64,000 bases of DNA from an uncultured Lachnospiraceae bacterium (GCA_910583895.1 CAJTYJ010000017.1:1-64000), one strand, 5' to 3'. Positions 9,089 through 18,235 are shown, numbered from the stretch's first letter. Notes: generated from the sequence alone by a model not told the origin. Numbers and translations are program-made.

Positions 9089-10512
9089 GCTTCACCTTCT
9101 TCGGACCATCCGGCTTTCAAAAACGCTTCATATCCTTTATATGCTTCGTAGATATCGGCCTTGCTTGACACCTCCCAGGGACTGTGCATATTTAAGAGAG
9201 ACACACCGCTGTCGATCACATCCATCCCGTAATTGGCCGTGATATAGGCGATGGTTCCTCCGCCTCCCTGGTCAACCTTCCCAAGCTCCGCGGTCTGCCA
9301 GCACACGCCTGCTTCCTCCATGAGGCCCCGCAGTGCTCCCAGATACTCTGCGCCGGCATCGTTGGAGCCGGATTTTCCCCGGGCACCGGTGTATTTGTTG
9401 AACACCATCCCCCGGCCCAGATAAGCTGTATTCTTTTTCTCAAAGGCACTTGCATAATTGGGATCAAAAGCCGCACTTACATCGGAGGAAAGCATATGCG
9501 AACGCTGCAGGCACCTTCTAAGAGCCAGCTCCGAATATCCGCCGGTCAGATTCATGATTTCTGCCGTAACATTTTCAAAATACCGGGACTGCATGCCCGT
9601 AGCTCCCATACTTCCGATCTCCTCTTTATCCGTCAGAAGGCAGACTGCTGTATATGTGGGGGTTGCCGCCCGAAGCTGTGCCAGAAGAGAAGTATAAGCG
9701 CAGATCCGGTCGTCCTGGCCGTATCCTATGATCATGCTTCGGTCCAGCCCAAAATCCCTGGCCGGTCCGGCCGGGACCGCTTCTAACTCCGCCGAGAGAA
9801 AGTCCTCTTCCCCGATGCCGTACTGTTCTTCTAAAAGCTTTAAAATTCCGCTTTTGATCTTCTCTTTTTTCTCTTTTTCTTCCTCTGTATCCCCTTCTCC
9901 TTTCACTGAGGGCCTGCTTCCCACGATGATATTCAGGTTCTCCCCTTCCACCACCACGGCTGCTTTTTTCTGAAGCTGCTCTCCCGACAGATGGATCAGA
10001 AGATCTGAAATCCCAAACACCGGATCTTTGGGATCTTCTCCCACCTTCAGTTCCACAACACTTTTGTCCTTTTTCACCACCACACCGTGAAGGGCAAGCG
10101 GGATCGTGGCCCACTGGTACTTTTTTATCCCGCCGTAATAATGGGTGTCCAGAAGCGCCATCTCTCCGTCCTCATACAGAGGATTCTGTTTCAGATCCAG
10201 CCTTGGTGAGTCAATATGGGCCCCCAGGATATTCATCCCCTCCTCCAAGGGCCGCTCTCCGATCTGATACAAAACCACCAGTTTTTTCTTGTGCACCGCA
10301 TATACCTTATCCCCTGCTTTCAGCGTATGCCCGGCCTCCATCGCCTCCTCAACGGAAATATATCCGTTTTCCCTGGCCATGGAAACTGCCAGCGCCGCGC
10401 ACTCCCGCTCGGTCTTTCCTTCTGACAGAAAACGTTTATACCCCTCTGTCACTTCCTGCAACTGTTCCAGATCCTTCTCTTTATATCCGTCCCAGGCACT
10501 TTTTCTCTCCAT
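9085..10512 (-). CDS. M18 family aminopeptidase
   Basis: Zinc aminopeptidase of 475 residues, of the aspartyl/lysine aminopeptidase family (DNPEP/ApeA-like), usually a large cytosolic oligomer. Metal-binding and catalytic motifs are present: GAHIDSPRLDLK, TDKEEIGSMG, and the late His in LNMHSPWEVS. AGGAG precedes the ATG. It is the first gene of a two-gene peptidase operon with the Xaa-Pro aminopeptidase. Confidence 0.94.
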   Translation of the reverse strand: MERKSAWDGYKEKDLEQLQEVTEGYKRFLSEGKTERECAALAVSMARENGYISVEEAMEAGHTLKAGDKVYAVHKKKLVVLYQIGERPLEEGMNILGAHIDSPRLDLKQNPLYEDGEMALLDTHYYGGIKKYQWATIPLALHGVVVKKDKSVVELKVGEDPKDPVFGISDLLIHLSGEQLQKKAAVVVEGENLNIIVGSRPSVKGEGDTEEEKEKKEKIKSGILKLLEEQYGIGEEDFLSAELEAVPAGPARDFGLDRSMIIGYGQDDRICAYTSLLAQLRAATPTYTAVCLLTDKEEIGSMGATGMQSRYFENVTAEIMNLTGGYSELALRRCLQRSHMLSSDVSAAFDPNYASAFEKKNTAYLGRGMVFNKYTGARGKSGSNDAGAEYLGALRGLMEEAGVCWQTAELGKVDQGGGGTIAYITANYGMDVIDSGVSLLNMHSPWEVSSKADIYEAYKGYEAFLKAGWSEEGEA

Positions 10513-10856
10513 ATTACTCCTGCTCCTTCCTTATTCTATTATATAACTTCTGCTCCCTATCATACTCTTACATTTTCTTATTGTCTATATCCGGTTGTTT
10601 CATTTCGTAACTATTCATCCCTTTTCGCATGCCTATTTCTGCAGGATTTTTATTTATTTAAATGTATTTCCCAACTGTTCTGAACCGGTTGACCGTTGTA
10701 TTCTTCAAAGACCGGATGCCCAAAGGAGGCCGTAAAGGAGATTGTGAATCAGGTTTTCCCCGACAGCACCCACATATCAGCAAAAATTCTCCGGCAGCAC
10801 CGCGCAGCCGGAGAATTTTTAGAAGTATTTTTTCTATTCGGTCAATCTCAAAGTTC
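10513..10856. other. Intergenic region between the M18 peptidase and the ABC transporter
   Basis: This 344-bp gap holds a strong terminator (10782-10820) for the ABC transporter genes and a TATAAT-like sequence close to the M18 gene start, although no convincing -35 was found. The middle (about 10600-10780) has no recognisable gene; short open frames there match no family I know. Confidence 0.6.
10782..10820 (-). terminator. Terminator after the TrpXYZ-like ABC operon
   Basis: Arms AAAAATTCTCCGGC and GCCGGAGAATTTTT form a 14-bp perfect stem. Read on the minus strand it lies 36 nt after the ATPase stop and ends in a T run. Confidence 0.85.
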
Positions 10857-11660
10857 TTATCCCAGGATTGCCTTGTCGCTTGCGAATTCTTCGCCGCTGA
10901 CTTCTTCAAACTTATGAAGCAGATCTTCCACCGTCAGACTCTTTTTCTCTTCGCCTCTGATGTCCAGAATGATATGTCCGTCCATCATCATAATCAGCCG
11001 GTTTCCATGAACGATGGCGTCTTTCATGTTGTGGGTGATCATAAGGGTGGTCAGCTTATCCCGGTTGACAATCATCTCCGTGGTCTCTAACACCTTGGCC
11101 GCTGTCTTCGGATCCAGAGCCGCCGTGTGCTCGTCCAAAAGCAGCAGCTTCGGCTTTTTCAGAGTCGCCATCAGAAGGGTCAGCGCCTGTCTTTGTCCTC
11201 CGGAGAGCAGGCCCACCTTGGAGGTCAGCCGGTCTTCCAGGCCAAGTCCAAGGGTGGAAAGAAGCCTTTGGTAGACCTCCCGCTCGCTGCTTTTGATCCC
11301 CGCTCTTAAAGTCCTTGACTGCCCCCGGCGCAGAGCCAGCGCCAGATTTTCTTCGATGCCCATGGTGGCCGCGGTCCCGTTCATGGGATCCTGGAACACC
11401 CTTCCTAAGAAAGCCGCCCGTTTATATTCCGGCAGTTTCGTGATATCCTGTCCGTCTATAAGAATATGGCCCTGATCCACCGGCCACACCCCTGCGATGG
11501 CATTTAACATGGTGGACTTGCCGGCGCCGTTGCCGCCGATGACTGTGACAAAATCCCCATCCTTCAAAGTCAGGCTGATATTCTTAAGAGCCTGTTTTTC
11601 ATTGACTGTCCCCGGGTTGAAGGTCTTGGATACATTCATAATCTCTAACATCTTACGCAC
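10857..11660 (-). CDS. ABC transporter ATP-binding protein (TrpZ-like)
   Basis: Cytoplasmic ATPase of an importer, 267 residues. Walker A is GGNGAGKST, the signature is LLSGGQRQALTL, and Walker B is LLLLDEHTAALDP, with the His after DE that is typical of this subgroup. It overlaps the permease gene by 8 nt. With the permease and an ABC_sub_bind-type lipoprotein it makes a complete importer of the family that includes the streptococcal tryptophan system; the substrate here is not proven and no T-box leader is present. Confidence 0.9.
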   Translation of the reverse strand: MRKMLEIMNVSKTFNPGTVNEKQALKNISLTLKDGDFVTVIGGNGAGKSTMLNAIAGVWPVDQGHILIDGQDITKLPEYKRAAFLGRVFQDPMNGTAATMGIEENLALALRRGQSRTLRAGIKSSEREVYQRLLSTLGLGLEDRLTSKVGLLSGGQRQALTLLMATLKKPKLLLLDEHTAALDPKTAAKVLETTEMIVNRDKLTTLMITHNMKDAIVHGNRLIMMMDGHIILDIRGEEKKSLTVEDLLHKFEEVSGEEFASDKAILG

Positions 11661-12570
11661 CTCCCTTATTGACCGGCTTTGAAAAGTACCGGCTCTTCCA
11701 GGTGGGAATCGCCAGGAAGACCGCCACCACCGCTGCAGACAGCAGTTTTAAAAGGTCTGTGTCAATGCCAAGCCAGATCACGATCTGCAGCACAAAATAA
11801 TAGATGATAGAGCCTAGGGCAACTGCCAGGAGACGGAAGCCAAAATTCCGGAAGACTTTTCCAAATACCGCCTCCCCGATGATCACCGCTGCCAGTCCGA
11901 TGACGATGGCGCCCCGGCCCATATTCACATCGGCAAACCCCTGGTACTGCCCCAGAAGAGCACCGGAAAGCGCTACCAGGCCGTTGGAGATCATCAGTCC
12001 CAGCACCCGGTTAAAATCCGTGTTGATCCCCTGGGCTCTGGCCATCTTGTCGTTGCAGCCCGTCGCCCGAAGAGAACATCCAAGCTCCGTCCCAAAAAAC
12101 CAGTACAGCACCACGATCAGCAATACGATCTGTACCGCCACAAGCAAAATTGTATTTTTATAGAAAGGTACGCCTTTGATATAGCGCAGGGAAACCAGAA
12201 GATCAAATTTATCCACATTGATGGCCTGGTTTGCCTTTCCCATTATTTTCAGATTCACAGAATACAGCCCAAGCTGTGTCAAAATACCGGCCAGGATCGC
12301 CGGAATACCCATAAACGTATGTAACAGCCCGGTCACCATGCCGGCCAGCATACCGGCAGCCAGTGCAACTCCCATGGATACCCAGACGTTCTGCCCGCTC
12401 TGCATCATCATAATACAGACCGCGCCTCCGGTACAGAGGGTGCCGTCTACCGTCAGGTCCGCAATATCCAGAACGCGGAAGGTGATGTAGACACCGATCG
12501 CCATAATTCCCCAGATTAGTCCCTGCGCCACCGCACCCGGCATCGCATTGATCAAATTCATAATATTCAT
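11653..12570 (-). CDS. ABC transporter permease (TrpY-like, BPD_transp_2)
   Basis: Integral membrane permease of 305 residues with about eight or nine helices, of the LivH/RbsC-type permease fold. The motif ATGCNDKMARAQGIN is the cytoplasmic loop that usually contacts the ATPase. AGGTGATGAG precedes the start. Gene order (binding protein, permease, ATPase) and the overlap with the ATPase gene support one transport unit. Confidence 0.9.
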   Translation of the reverse strand: MNIMNLINAMPGAVAQGLIWGIMAIGVYITFRVLDIADLTVDGTLCTGGAVCIMMMQSGQNVWVSMGVALAAGMLAGMVTGLLHTFMGIPAILAGILTQLGLYSVNLKIMGKANQAINVDKFDLLVSLRYIKGVPFYKNTILLVAVQIVLLIVVLYWFFGTELGCSLRATGCNDKMARAQGINTDFNRVLGLMISNGLVALSGALLGQYQGFADVNMGRGAIVIGLAAVIIGEAVFGKVFRNFGFRLLAVALGSIIYYFVLQIVIWLGIDTDLLKLLSAAVVAVFLAIPTWKSRYFSKPVNKGGA

Positions 12571-12574
12571 ATTC

Positions 12575-12675
12575 TCATCACCTCAGTAAAATCATCCCGT
12601 TAAACAACGCAGCAACAGCGAGAGAGGAATGGTCCAGTCCCGCTGCCGCCGGCTCATCTTTTATTCTGTTTGATG
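12575..12675 (-). other. Intercistronic hairpin-prone gap in the ABC operon
   Basis: The 112-bp gap between binding protein and permease contains an imperfect inverted repeat (GCGGCAGCG ... CGCTGTTGC on the minus strand) without a T run. Such gaps often lower expression of the membrane parts relative to the binding protein; that role is inferred. Confidence 0.3.
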
Positions 12676-12682
12676 GATCGAC

Positions 12683-13750
12683 TTATTCACCGATTGCCAC
12701 ATAATCGTCCGGTATGGTAACGCCCAGTGCATCGCAGGTAGCTTTGTTGTATTTCTTGGTAAACTGCGGAGCGTACTCGATCGGCATGGTGGAAATATCC
12801 GCCTCGCCTTTCAGAATCTTCGCTGCCATCTTGCCGGTGCCAACTCCAAGATCGTAGTAGCTGATAGACAGAGTTGCCACGCCGCAGCCAGCGCAGATGC
12901 CTTCCTCACCGGCAATCACCGGGATGCCTGCCGGCTGTGCGATGTTGTTCAGAAGCTCTGCATTCGAAGCTACGGTATTGTCTGTGGGTACGTAAAGCAC
13001 CTCATTCTCGGAGACTGCCGTAGTTGCCACTGCAGACAGATCGTTGGAATCAGAAAAACCGTACTGCTTACAGGTATATCCCAGCTCTTCCAGCGCTTTT
13101 TGCACCTCATCTACCTGATACTGAGAGTTTGCCTCTGCAGTACAGTAAATCAGACCCACGTTCTTCGCATCCGGAAACAGCTCCTGCAGCATGGCTGCCT
13201 GATCTTTCAAAGGTGCCAGGTCAGAAGTACCGGAGATGTTGCCGCCCACGGTTCCGTCAAATCCGTCGATGCCAAGAGCCACGCCGTACTCGGTAACGGA
13301 AGTTCCAAGAATCGGGATCTCATTGGTACCCGCCTGTGCTGCCTGAAGAGCCGGCGTCGCATTGGCAAGAATCAGATCCACTCCGCCGGACACAAATCCG
13401 TTGATGATCGTGGAACAAGTATTAGAATCATTCTGTGCATTCTGCTCGTCAAAGGTGACCGCGTCGCCCAGCTCTTCGGTCAGCGCATCCTTAAAGCCCT
13501 GGGTAGCCGCATCCAGTGCTTCATGCTGCACCAGCTGGCAGATGCCTACCGTATATGCGCCCTCTGCTCCTGCGGAAGGAGTCTCTTTTGGAGCCTCTGC
13601 TTCTGCCCCGTCAGCCGTGCCGTCTGCTGCACCAGTCTCCTCCTGTGCCGGCGCCTCCGTCGTGGAATCCGCAGCATCATTGCCGCCCCCACATGCCACC
13701 AGGCCAAGCCCCATGGTCATTGCCATGGCAATGGCTAAAATCTTTTTCAT
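12683..13750 (-). CDS. ABC transporter substrate-binding lipoprotein (TrpX-like)
   Basis: Extracellular lipoprotein of 355 residues: signal peptide with lipobox LGLVACGG (lipidated Cys near 20), a low-complexity acidic Ala/Glu/Thr linker (about 24-65), then an ABC_sub_bind domain starting at YTVGICQLVQHEALD. The linker ends in ETPSAGAE, nearly the same as in the unrelated amino acid binding protein at 15410-16273. GGAGG precedes the start. It is the first gene of the importer operon, with its promoter at 13809-13837. Confidence 0.92.
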   Translation of the reverse strand: MKKILAIAMAMTMGLGLVACGGGNDAADSTTEAPAQEETGAADGTADGAEAEAPKETPSAGAEGAYTVGICQLVQHEALDAATQGFKDALTEELGDAVTFDEQNAQNDSNTCSTIINGFVSGGVDLILANATPALQAAQAGTNEIPILGTSVTEYGVALGIDGFDGTVGGNISGTSDLAPLKDQAAMLQELFPDAKNVGLIYCTAEANSQYQVDEVQKALEELGYTCKQYGFSDSNDLSAVATTAVSENEVLYVPTDNTVASNAELLNNIAQPAGIPVIAGEEGICAGCGVATLSISYYDLGVGTGKMAAKILKGEADISTMPIEYAPQFTKKYNKATCDALGVTIPDDYVAIGE

Positions 13751-13808
13751 GTCTTTTCCTCCATTTTCCTTGTATCTAAAAATTTGCTATCCTTTAATAG
13801 CTTTTTCG

Positions 13809-13837
13809 ATTATAGCGCTTTAAAGCAAAAAAGTCAA
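13809..13837 (-). promoter_or_regulatory. Promoter of the TrpX-like operon
   Basis: Minus-strand TTGACT (13832-13837), 17-bp spacer, perfect TATAAT (13809-13814). The leader to the ATG is only about 50 nt, too short for a T-box. Confidence 0.75.
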
Positions 13838-13903
13838 CAGGTAAATAAGAGATTCCCTTTCATAAAGGATCCCGTTTTTTCAGTAATGTATTTTTGTTGA
13901 CCA

Positions 13904-13934
13904 GAAAAAAGGCCTTCCATTACAGAAGACCTTT
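13904..13934 (-). terminator. Terminator after the amino acid ABC operon
   Basis: On the minus strand AAAGGTCTTC pairs with GAAGGCCTTT (one G-U), followed by a run of T, starting 14 nt after the ATPase stop. Confidence 0.85.
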
Positions 13935-13948
13935 CAAACATCCTAATC

Positions 13949-14716
13949 CTATAATACTTTGCTGAGAAAATCAATGGTCCGGGGCTCCTTCGGATGCAGG
14001 ATCAGCTCTTCCGGACTGCCTTCTTCCACAATATAGCCGCCCTCCATGAAGATCACCCGGTCCGACACCTCTCTCGCAAAACCAATCTCATGAGTGACCA
14101 CCACCATGGTCATTCCCTCTCTTGCCAGCTCTTTCATAACCGCCAGAACCTCTCCTACCATCTCCGGATCCAGAGCGCTGGTCGGCTCGTCAAAAAGCAT
14201 GATATCCGGCTTCATGGCCAGGGCGCGGGCGATGGCCACACGCTGCTTCTGTCCTCCGGACAGCTGACTCGGATACGCATCCGCCTTGTCCGCAAGCCCT
14301 ACTCTCTGCAGAAGCTGCTCCGCCGCCTGTCTTGCCTGTTCCTTACTGGCCAGCTTTAAATGCACAGGCGCCAAAGTCATATTGTCCATGACCGTCAGAT
14401 GGTTGAACAGATTAAAATGCTGGAACACCATACCGATGTTCTCCCGGACCTTGTTAATATCCGTGTGCCGGTTCGTCACATCATGACCATCGATGATGAT
14501 CTGCCCGCTGGTGGCAGTCTCCAGCTGGTTCAGACACCGAAGAAGCGTGGATTTGCCGCTTCCGGAAGGACCCAAAAGCACCACCACTTCTCCCTCCGAC
14601 ACATCCAGGCTGATATCTTTTAATACTTCCAGTTTGCCAAAGCTCTTCTTTAAATTCGTCACACGGATCTTGCAGGACGGATCCAAAGAAATCCCTGTCT
14701 CATGCTTATCTGCCAC
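13949..14716 (-). CDS. Polar amino acid ABC transporter ATP-binding protein
   Basis: GlnQ-type ATPase, 255 residues, with Walker A GPSGSGKST, signature LSGGQKQRVAIARAL, Walker B IMLFDEPTSALDPE and the switch His in VVVTHEIGF. It overlaps the permease gene by 11 nt and is the last gene of a binding protein-permease-ATPase operon ending in a terminator. Substrate class (polar amino acids, possibly glutamine or cystine) is inferred from the family. Confidence 0.93.
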   Translation of the reverse strand: MADKHETGISLDPSCKIRVTNLKKSFGKLEVLKDISLDVSEGEVVVLLGPSGSGKSTLLRCLNQLETATSGQIIIDGHDVTNRHTDINKVRENIGMVFQHFNLFNHLTVMDNMTLAPVHLKLASKEQARQAAEQLLQRVGLADKADAYPSQLSGGQKQRVAIARALAMKPDIMLFDEPTSALDPEMVGEVLAVMKELAREGMTMVVVTHEIGFAREVSDRVIFMEGGYIVEEGSPEELILHPKEPRTIDFLSKVL

Positions 14717-15374
14717 GGTTCACCCTCCTCTCAATCTGCTTCGCAATCTTGCTTAAGGTCGTGATCACGATCATATACAGGATGCCGATGATCGCCCATG
14801 TCTCCAGATTTTTGAACGTATTGCCCATAATCGTCTTACCCACATTGGTAAGCTCCGGGAAACCGATGACCGACAGGATGGACGTATCCTTCAGGGTGAT
14901 GATAAACTGGTTGATGATGGAAGGAATCATGGTGCGGACAGCCTGGGGAACAACAATCAAGGCCATACAGGCGCCATAGGAAAGCCCAAGGCTCCTGCCT
15001 GCCTCCATCTGTCCCCGGTCCACACTTTCAATACCCGCTCTTATGATCTCCGCCATATAGGCGCCGCAGTTCATGGAAAGGGCAATAAAACCGGCCTGAA
15101 ACCCGCTTAGGCGGAAATCGCTAAAGCCGATTCCCTGCAGTCCGGCAGGCACACCAAAATAGATAAAATATGCCAGTACGATCAGCGGAACGCCCCGGAC
15201 GGCATCCACATAGATCGTACCGATGCAGTTCAAAATCCGATTGTGCCCCACGTTCATAAGTCCGAAAACCATACCAATCACCATGGCAAATACCAGGGAA
15301 AGTACCGTCATCAGAAGTGTCCTTCCAAGCGCAACAAGCAGCATGCTGCCATATACTTGAACGATAGAAATCAT
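14706..15374 (-). CDS. Polar amino acid ABC transporter permease
   Basis: Inner-membrane permease of 222 residues of the HisMQ/GlnP group, with about five helices. The EAA-type loop is visible in EAGRSLGLSYGACMALIVVPQAVR, followed by the family segment NQFIITLKDTSILSVIG. It sits between the ATPase (11-nt overlap) and the binding protein (35-nt gap). Confidence 0.93.
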   Translation of the reverse strand: MISIVQVYGSMLLVALGRTLLMTVLSLVFAMVIGMVFGLMNVGHNRILNCIGTIYVDAVRGVPLIVLAYFIYFGVPAGLQGIGFSDFRLSGFQAGFIALSMNCGAYMAEIIRAGIESVDRGQMEAGRSLGLSYGACMALIVVPQAVRTMIPSIINQFIITLKDTSILSVIGFPELTNVGKTIMGNTFKNLETWAIIGILYMIVITTLSKIAKQIERRVNRGR

Positions 15375-15409
15375 AAGTCAGGTTCTCCTTACTTTAAAAA
15401 AGCCGTATC

Positions 15410-16273
15410 TTATTCTCCAAGGTACTTCGCGATGATCTCATCATAAGTACCGTTCTCTCTGATGTTTGCAAGGCCTGCGTTAAACATGTCAAGCAGCTCC
15501 TGGTTTGCCTCATTCATGATCGCAAAACCGTAAGGTGCACCATCACTCTCCATTCCTTCCGGAATCTGAAGTGCCAGGCTGCCCACCTTGATGGAATCTG
15601 CCATAATGGGCGTATCCTCCACGCATGCCGCACTGTTGCCGAGGATAACATCCTGGTACATGGTCGGTGAATCCTCAAATACCGTGGTGGTAAATCCATA
15701 CTCTTCTTTCAGGCTTTCTGCAAAATCAGCACCTGCTGTACCATTCTTTACAGCCACATTTTTGCCTGCCAGATCTTCGAAACTCTTGATGTCGCTGCCT
15801 TCCGGTACAACAAAAGTCTGAGTTGCATTGTAGTATCCGTCAGAGAAAATCCATCCGGACGCTTTCCGCTCATCGGTAATGGAAGCACCTGCGATCAGGC
15901 CATCTGCCTGTCCTGCCTGTACAGCTGCCACTGCCGCATCCCATCCAAGACTCTGGATCTCATAGCTGAAGCCCTGATCCTCTGCAACTGCCTTCATGAC
16001 ATCCACGTCAATTCCGACAAACTCACCGTTCTCATTGGTGAATTCGAACGGACGAAATACCGTATCCATAGCGATGATCCAGGTCTTGTCTCCGGAAGCC
16101 TCTTCTGCGCCTGCTGAAGGCGTCTCCGTCTCAGCCTCTGCTCCCTCTGTCTCTTCTCCTGCTGCCGGGGTCTCTGTCTCTTCCGCCGGCGCCGCTGTCT
16201 GTTCTTTGGAACCGCAGGCAGTCATGGACAATGCCATACAAGCGATCATTGACATTACAATCAACTTTTTCAT
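15410..16273 (-). CDS. Amino acid ABC transporter substrate-binding lipoprotein
   Basis: Extracellular solute-binding protein family 3 member of 287 residues: signal peptide with lipobox LSMTACGS, an acidic low-complexity linker (about 25-60) ending in ETPSAGAE, then the binding domain with the family motif FRPFEFTNENGEFVGIDVD. The start at 16273 follows GGAGAG; the longer frame to 16366 would run through a leader hairpin. Transcription starts from a near-consensus promoter at 16372-16400. Confidence 0.93.
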   Translation of the reverse strand: MKKLIVMSMIACMALSMTACGSKEQTAAPAEETETPAAGEETEGAEAETETPSAGAEEASGDKTWIIAMDTVFRPFEFTNENGEFVGIDVDVMKAVAEDQGFSYEIQSLGWDAAVAAVQAGQADGLIAGASITDERKASGWIFSDGYYNATQTFVVPEGSDIKSFEDLAGKNVAVKNGTAGADFAESLKEEYGFTTTVFEDSPTMYQDVILGNSAACVEDTPIMADSIKVGSLALQIPEGMESDGAPYGFAIMNEANQELLDMFNAGLANIRENGTYDEIIAKYLGE

Positions 16274-16327
16274 AATATGTACTCTCCTTTTCCTCCGGCC
16301 GCTGAAACAGCCGGTCATTTTAAACAT

Positions 16328-16357
16328 AAAGGCGATGTATATTTCTACACCGCCTTT
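16328..16357 (-). promoter_or_regulatory. Leader hairpin of the amino acid ABC operon
   Basis: On the minus strand AAAGGCGGTGT pairs fully with ACATCGCCTTT (one G-U pair) around an 8-nt loop, close to the expected 5' end of the mRNA. No T run follows, so it is a 5' stabiliser or a regulator target rather than a simple terminator. Confidence 0.5.
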
Positions 16358-16371
16358 GATGTCCATGATTA

Positions 16372-16400
16372 AGTATAAATTTTTCTGTCACGCTTGTCAA
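16372..16400 (-). promoter_or_regulatory. Promoter of the amino acid ABC operon
   Basis: Minus-strand TTGACA (16395-16400), 17-bp spacer, TATACT (16372-16377). Strong sigma-A match. Confidence 0.8.
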
Positions 16401-16465
16401 GAAAAAAGTGTATCATTGTATACAATTCTTTGAACGCGGGTTACTGTTCACAGGTACTGCCAGCC

Positions 16466-16501
16466 CCTCAAAGAATGATCTGCCTGCACCGAACGTTCTG
16501 G
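16466..16501. repeat. Partial copy of dispersed repeat family 1
   Basis: The stretch AATGATCTGCCTGCACCGAA and the bases after it match 35103-35130 with only transition-type differences. It lies just 3' of the cytidylate-kinase-like gene. Confidence 0.5.
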
Positions 16502-16528
16502 CAGCACAGATGCAAAAAGCAACGGTTT

Positions 16529-17119
16529 TCAGATACTTTCTGCCGCCGCAAGGATCATCTGCACCGCTTTTTCAATCCCAAGTTTCTCCGTATTGACCGT
16601 CAGATCAAAATTTCTGGCATCCCCGTAAGTTTTTCCGGTATAGTAGGCACAGTATTTTTTCCTGGCCTTGTCTGCTGCCTTCACATCTGCCACCACCTGA
16701 TCCATCGGTGTGTCCGGCATCATGCCTGCCATCCTTTTTGCCCGCCACTGAAAACCCGCGTGCACGAACACGTTCAGGCAGTGATCAAACTCTCTTAAGA
16801 TATAGTCGCCGTTTCGGCCCACGATGACGCAGCTCTCCCGGTTCGCCAGTTCCCGGATCGCATCCTTTTGCGCACGCCACAGTTCCTCATCCAGAGGCTT
16901 GTTGTAAAAATCAAAAAGACTCTGAGCAAAGCCGAAACTGCTGGGCACTTTTTCATCCCATTTACGGACCTGCTCCGGATTCAGCCTCCGGTTCGCCATG
17001 GCTGTTTTCAGGATGATATCTTTGTCATAATAAGGAAGCGAGAGCTCTTCGGCCACCCGTTTTCCAATCTCGCCTCCGCCTGCGCCGAACTCACGGCCGA
17101 TTGTGATAATTTTTTTCAT
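16529..17119 (-). CDS. Cytidylate kinase-like family protein
   Basis: A 196-residue P-loop nucleotide kinase-like protein. The N-terminus IITIGREFGAGGGEIGKRVA is the modified P-loop of the cytidylate kinase-like family, followed by a small helical lid region and VGRNGDYILR. Members are common in Clostridia but their substrate is not established; true CMP kinase (Cmk) is a different subfamily. The ATG at 17119 sits eight bases after GGAGG. It is the last gene downstream of the sugar operon and may simply be co-transcribed. Confidence 0.85.
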   Translation of the reverse strand: MKKIITIGREFGAGGGEIGKRVAEELSLPYYDKDIILKTAMANRRLNPEQVRKWDEKVPSSFGFAQSLFDFYNKPLDEELWRAQKDAIRELANRESCVIVGRNGDYILREFDHCLNVFVHAGFQWRAKRMAGMMPDTPMDQVVADVKAADKARKKYCAYYTGKTYGDARNFDLTVNTEKLGIEKAVQMILAAAESI

Positions 17120-17192
17120 GTCTGCATCCTCCACTATTTTATTCTGTGTTCTGTCGCAGCGGTCCGGTACCTCCGCCGTCTGGGCGCATCAT

Positions 17193-18200
17193 TCACGAAA
17201 AACGCCTGCCTGTCAACGCATCCCACTGCGCCTGTCCTGTCAGCATCCGGATCTCCACCTGATAATCCGCCTGCTCTCCCGGAGCAAGGATGGTAAGCGC
17301 TCCCTCTTTACGCATCTTCGCTCTTCCGTCCGGATGACAGTTGCCAGGCTCCAGGCCCAGGACATAGTCCCGCTGTCCCATCATCTTCCACTCGGTAAAG
17401 AACGGCAGATTCTTCGGATCGAAAAGGATCACAAGGCCCTTCTCCACTTCCGGATTATAGATCGCCGCGATGCCTTCCTCTTTGAATCGGTGAAAATAGC
17501 ACTGCTCCTCAAATCCTGCCTCAGGCTTTTGCATCTGATGCCAGTTGGCAATCCCTTCCGCTGCATGGGCATTTCTCGGAGTGACCTCCACAGACGGCAC
17601 GTACAGCCTGGAATGCTCGGACAAAAGCGGATACCCCATATTCATATGGTACAGAAGCATCACCGGATATTCTTTGTCTCCTTCATTTATTATCCGGTCC
17701 TGAATGCAGATCACGTTCTCTGTCAGAGAACAGCGGATTGTCCTTCGCAGTACCAGTTTCCGGGAAAAGATCCCCTCATCCGGCACCACCGCGTGAATCT
17801 TCAGCTCCTGCTCTTCCTTTTCCCACCAGATCTGCTCTGCCGGCGTGTTGCCGATGGTACCGTGCAGAGGCAGGCTCTCTCCCTGATCCTCACAGGGCAC
17901 CCCCACCCCGTTCAGTCCGCAGGTAGTCAGAAATCCGGCAGTAAAGGATTTCAAAAATCCGTCTCCCACACCGTCATAATAGGCAGGCGCCACATACCCA
18001 CAGGGAGAAAAATAACCCATGTTGACGCCTTCTACGCTTAACCGGGAAATATCCGCACAGCGGTCCGCCGACACAGTGAACTCCAGCCCTTTTCCGTTCT
18101 TCACCTGAAAAAGACGCATGCCGTCCCCTCTTCCTCCCACCAGACGATGCTCCTCCACACCGTACAGCTGGCTCTCATGCCCGATATATGGATTCTTCAT
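17193..18200 (-). CDS. Aldose 1-epimerase-like protein (DUF4432 family)
   Basis: A cytosolic 335-residue beta-sandwich protein of the galactose mutarotase-like superfamily. Family features include GGRGDGMRLFQVKNGKG, the SADRCADIS block, TCGLNGVGVPC and the sugar-site His/Glu candidates in HMNMGYPLLSEHS and GLEPGNCHPDG. It probably interconverts anomers of the sugar used by the operon. It follows the aldolase gene after two tandem hairpins (18236-18420). Confidence 0.85.
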   Translation of the reverse strand: MKNPYIGHESQLYGVEEHRLVGGRGDGMRLFQVKNGKGLEFTVSADRCADISRLSVEGVNMGYFSPCGYVAPAYYDGVGDGFLKSFTAGFLTTCGLNGVGVPCEDQGESLPLHGTIGNTPAEQIWWEKEEQELKIHAVVPDEGIFSRKLVLRRTIRCSLTENVICIQDRIINEGDKEYPVMLLYHMNMGYPLLSEHSRLYVPSVEVTPRNAHAAEGIANWHQMQKPEAGFEEQCYFHRFKEEGIAAIYNPEVEKGLVILFDPKNLPFFTEWKMMGQRDYVLGLEPGNCHPDGRAKMRKEGALTILAPGEQADYQVEIRMLTGQAQWDALTGRRFS

Positions 18201-18235
18201 AAATATCTATGCCCTTTCATCAGAATACCGCTTCT

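Noticed and set aside
13751..13860. T-box or other riboswitch for the TrpX-like operon
   Set aside because: The promoter leaves a leader of only about 50 nt, too short for any known amino acid riboswitch.
17103..18041. 312-residue plus-strand open frame
   Set aside because: Antisense to the DUF4432 gene and overlapping the next gene; no recognisable protein pattern.
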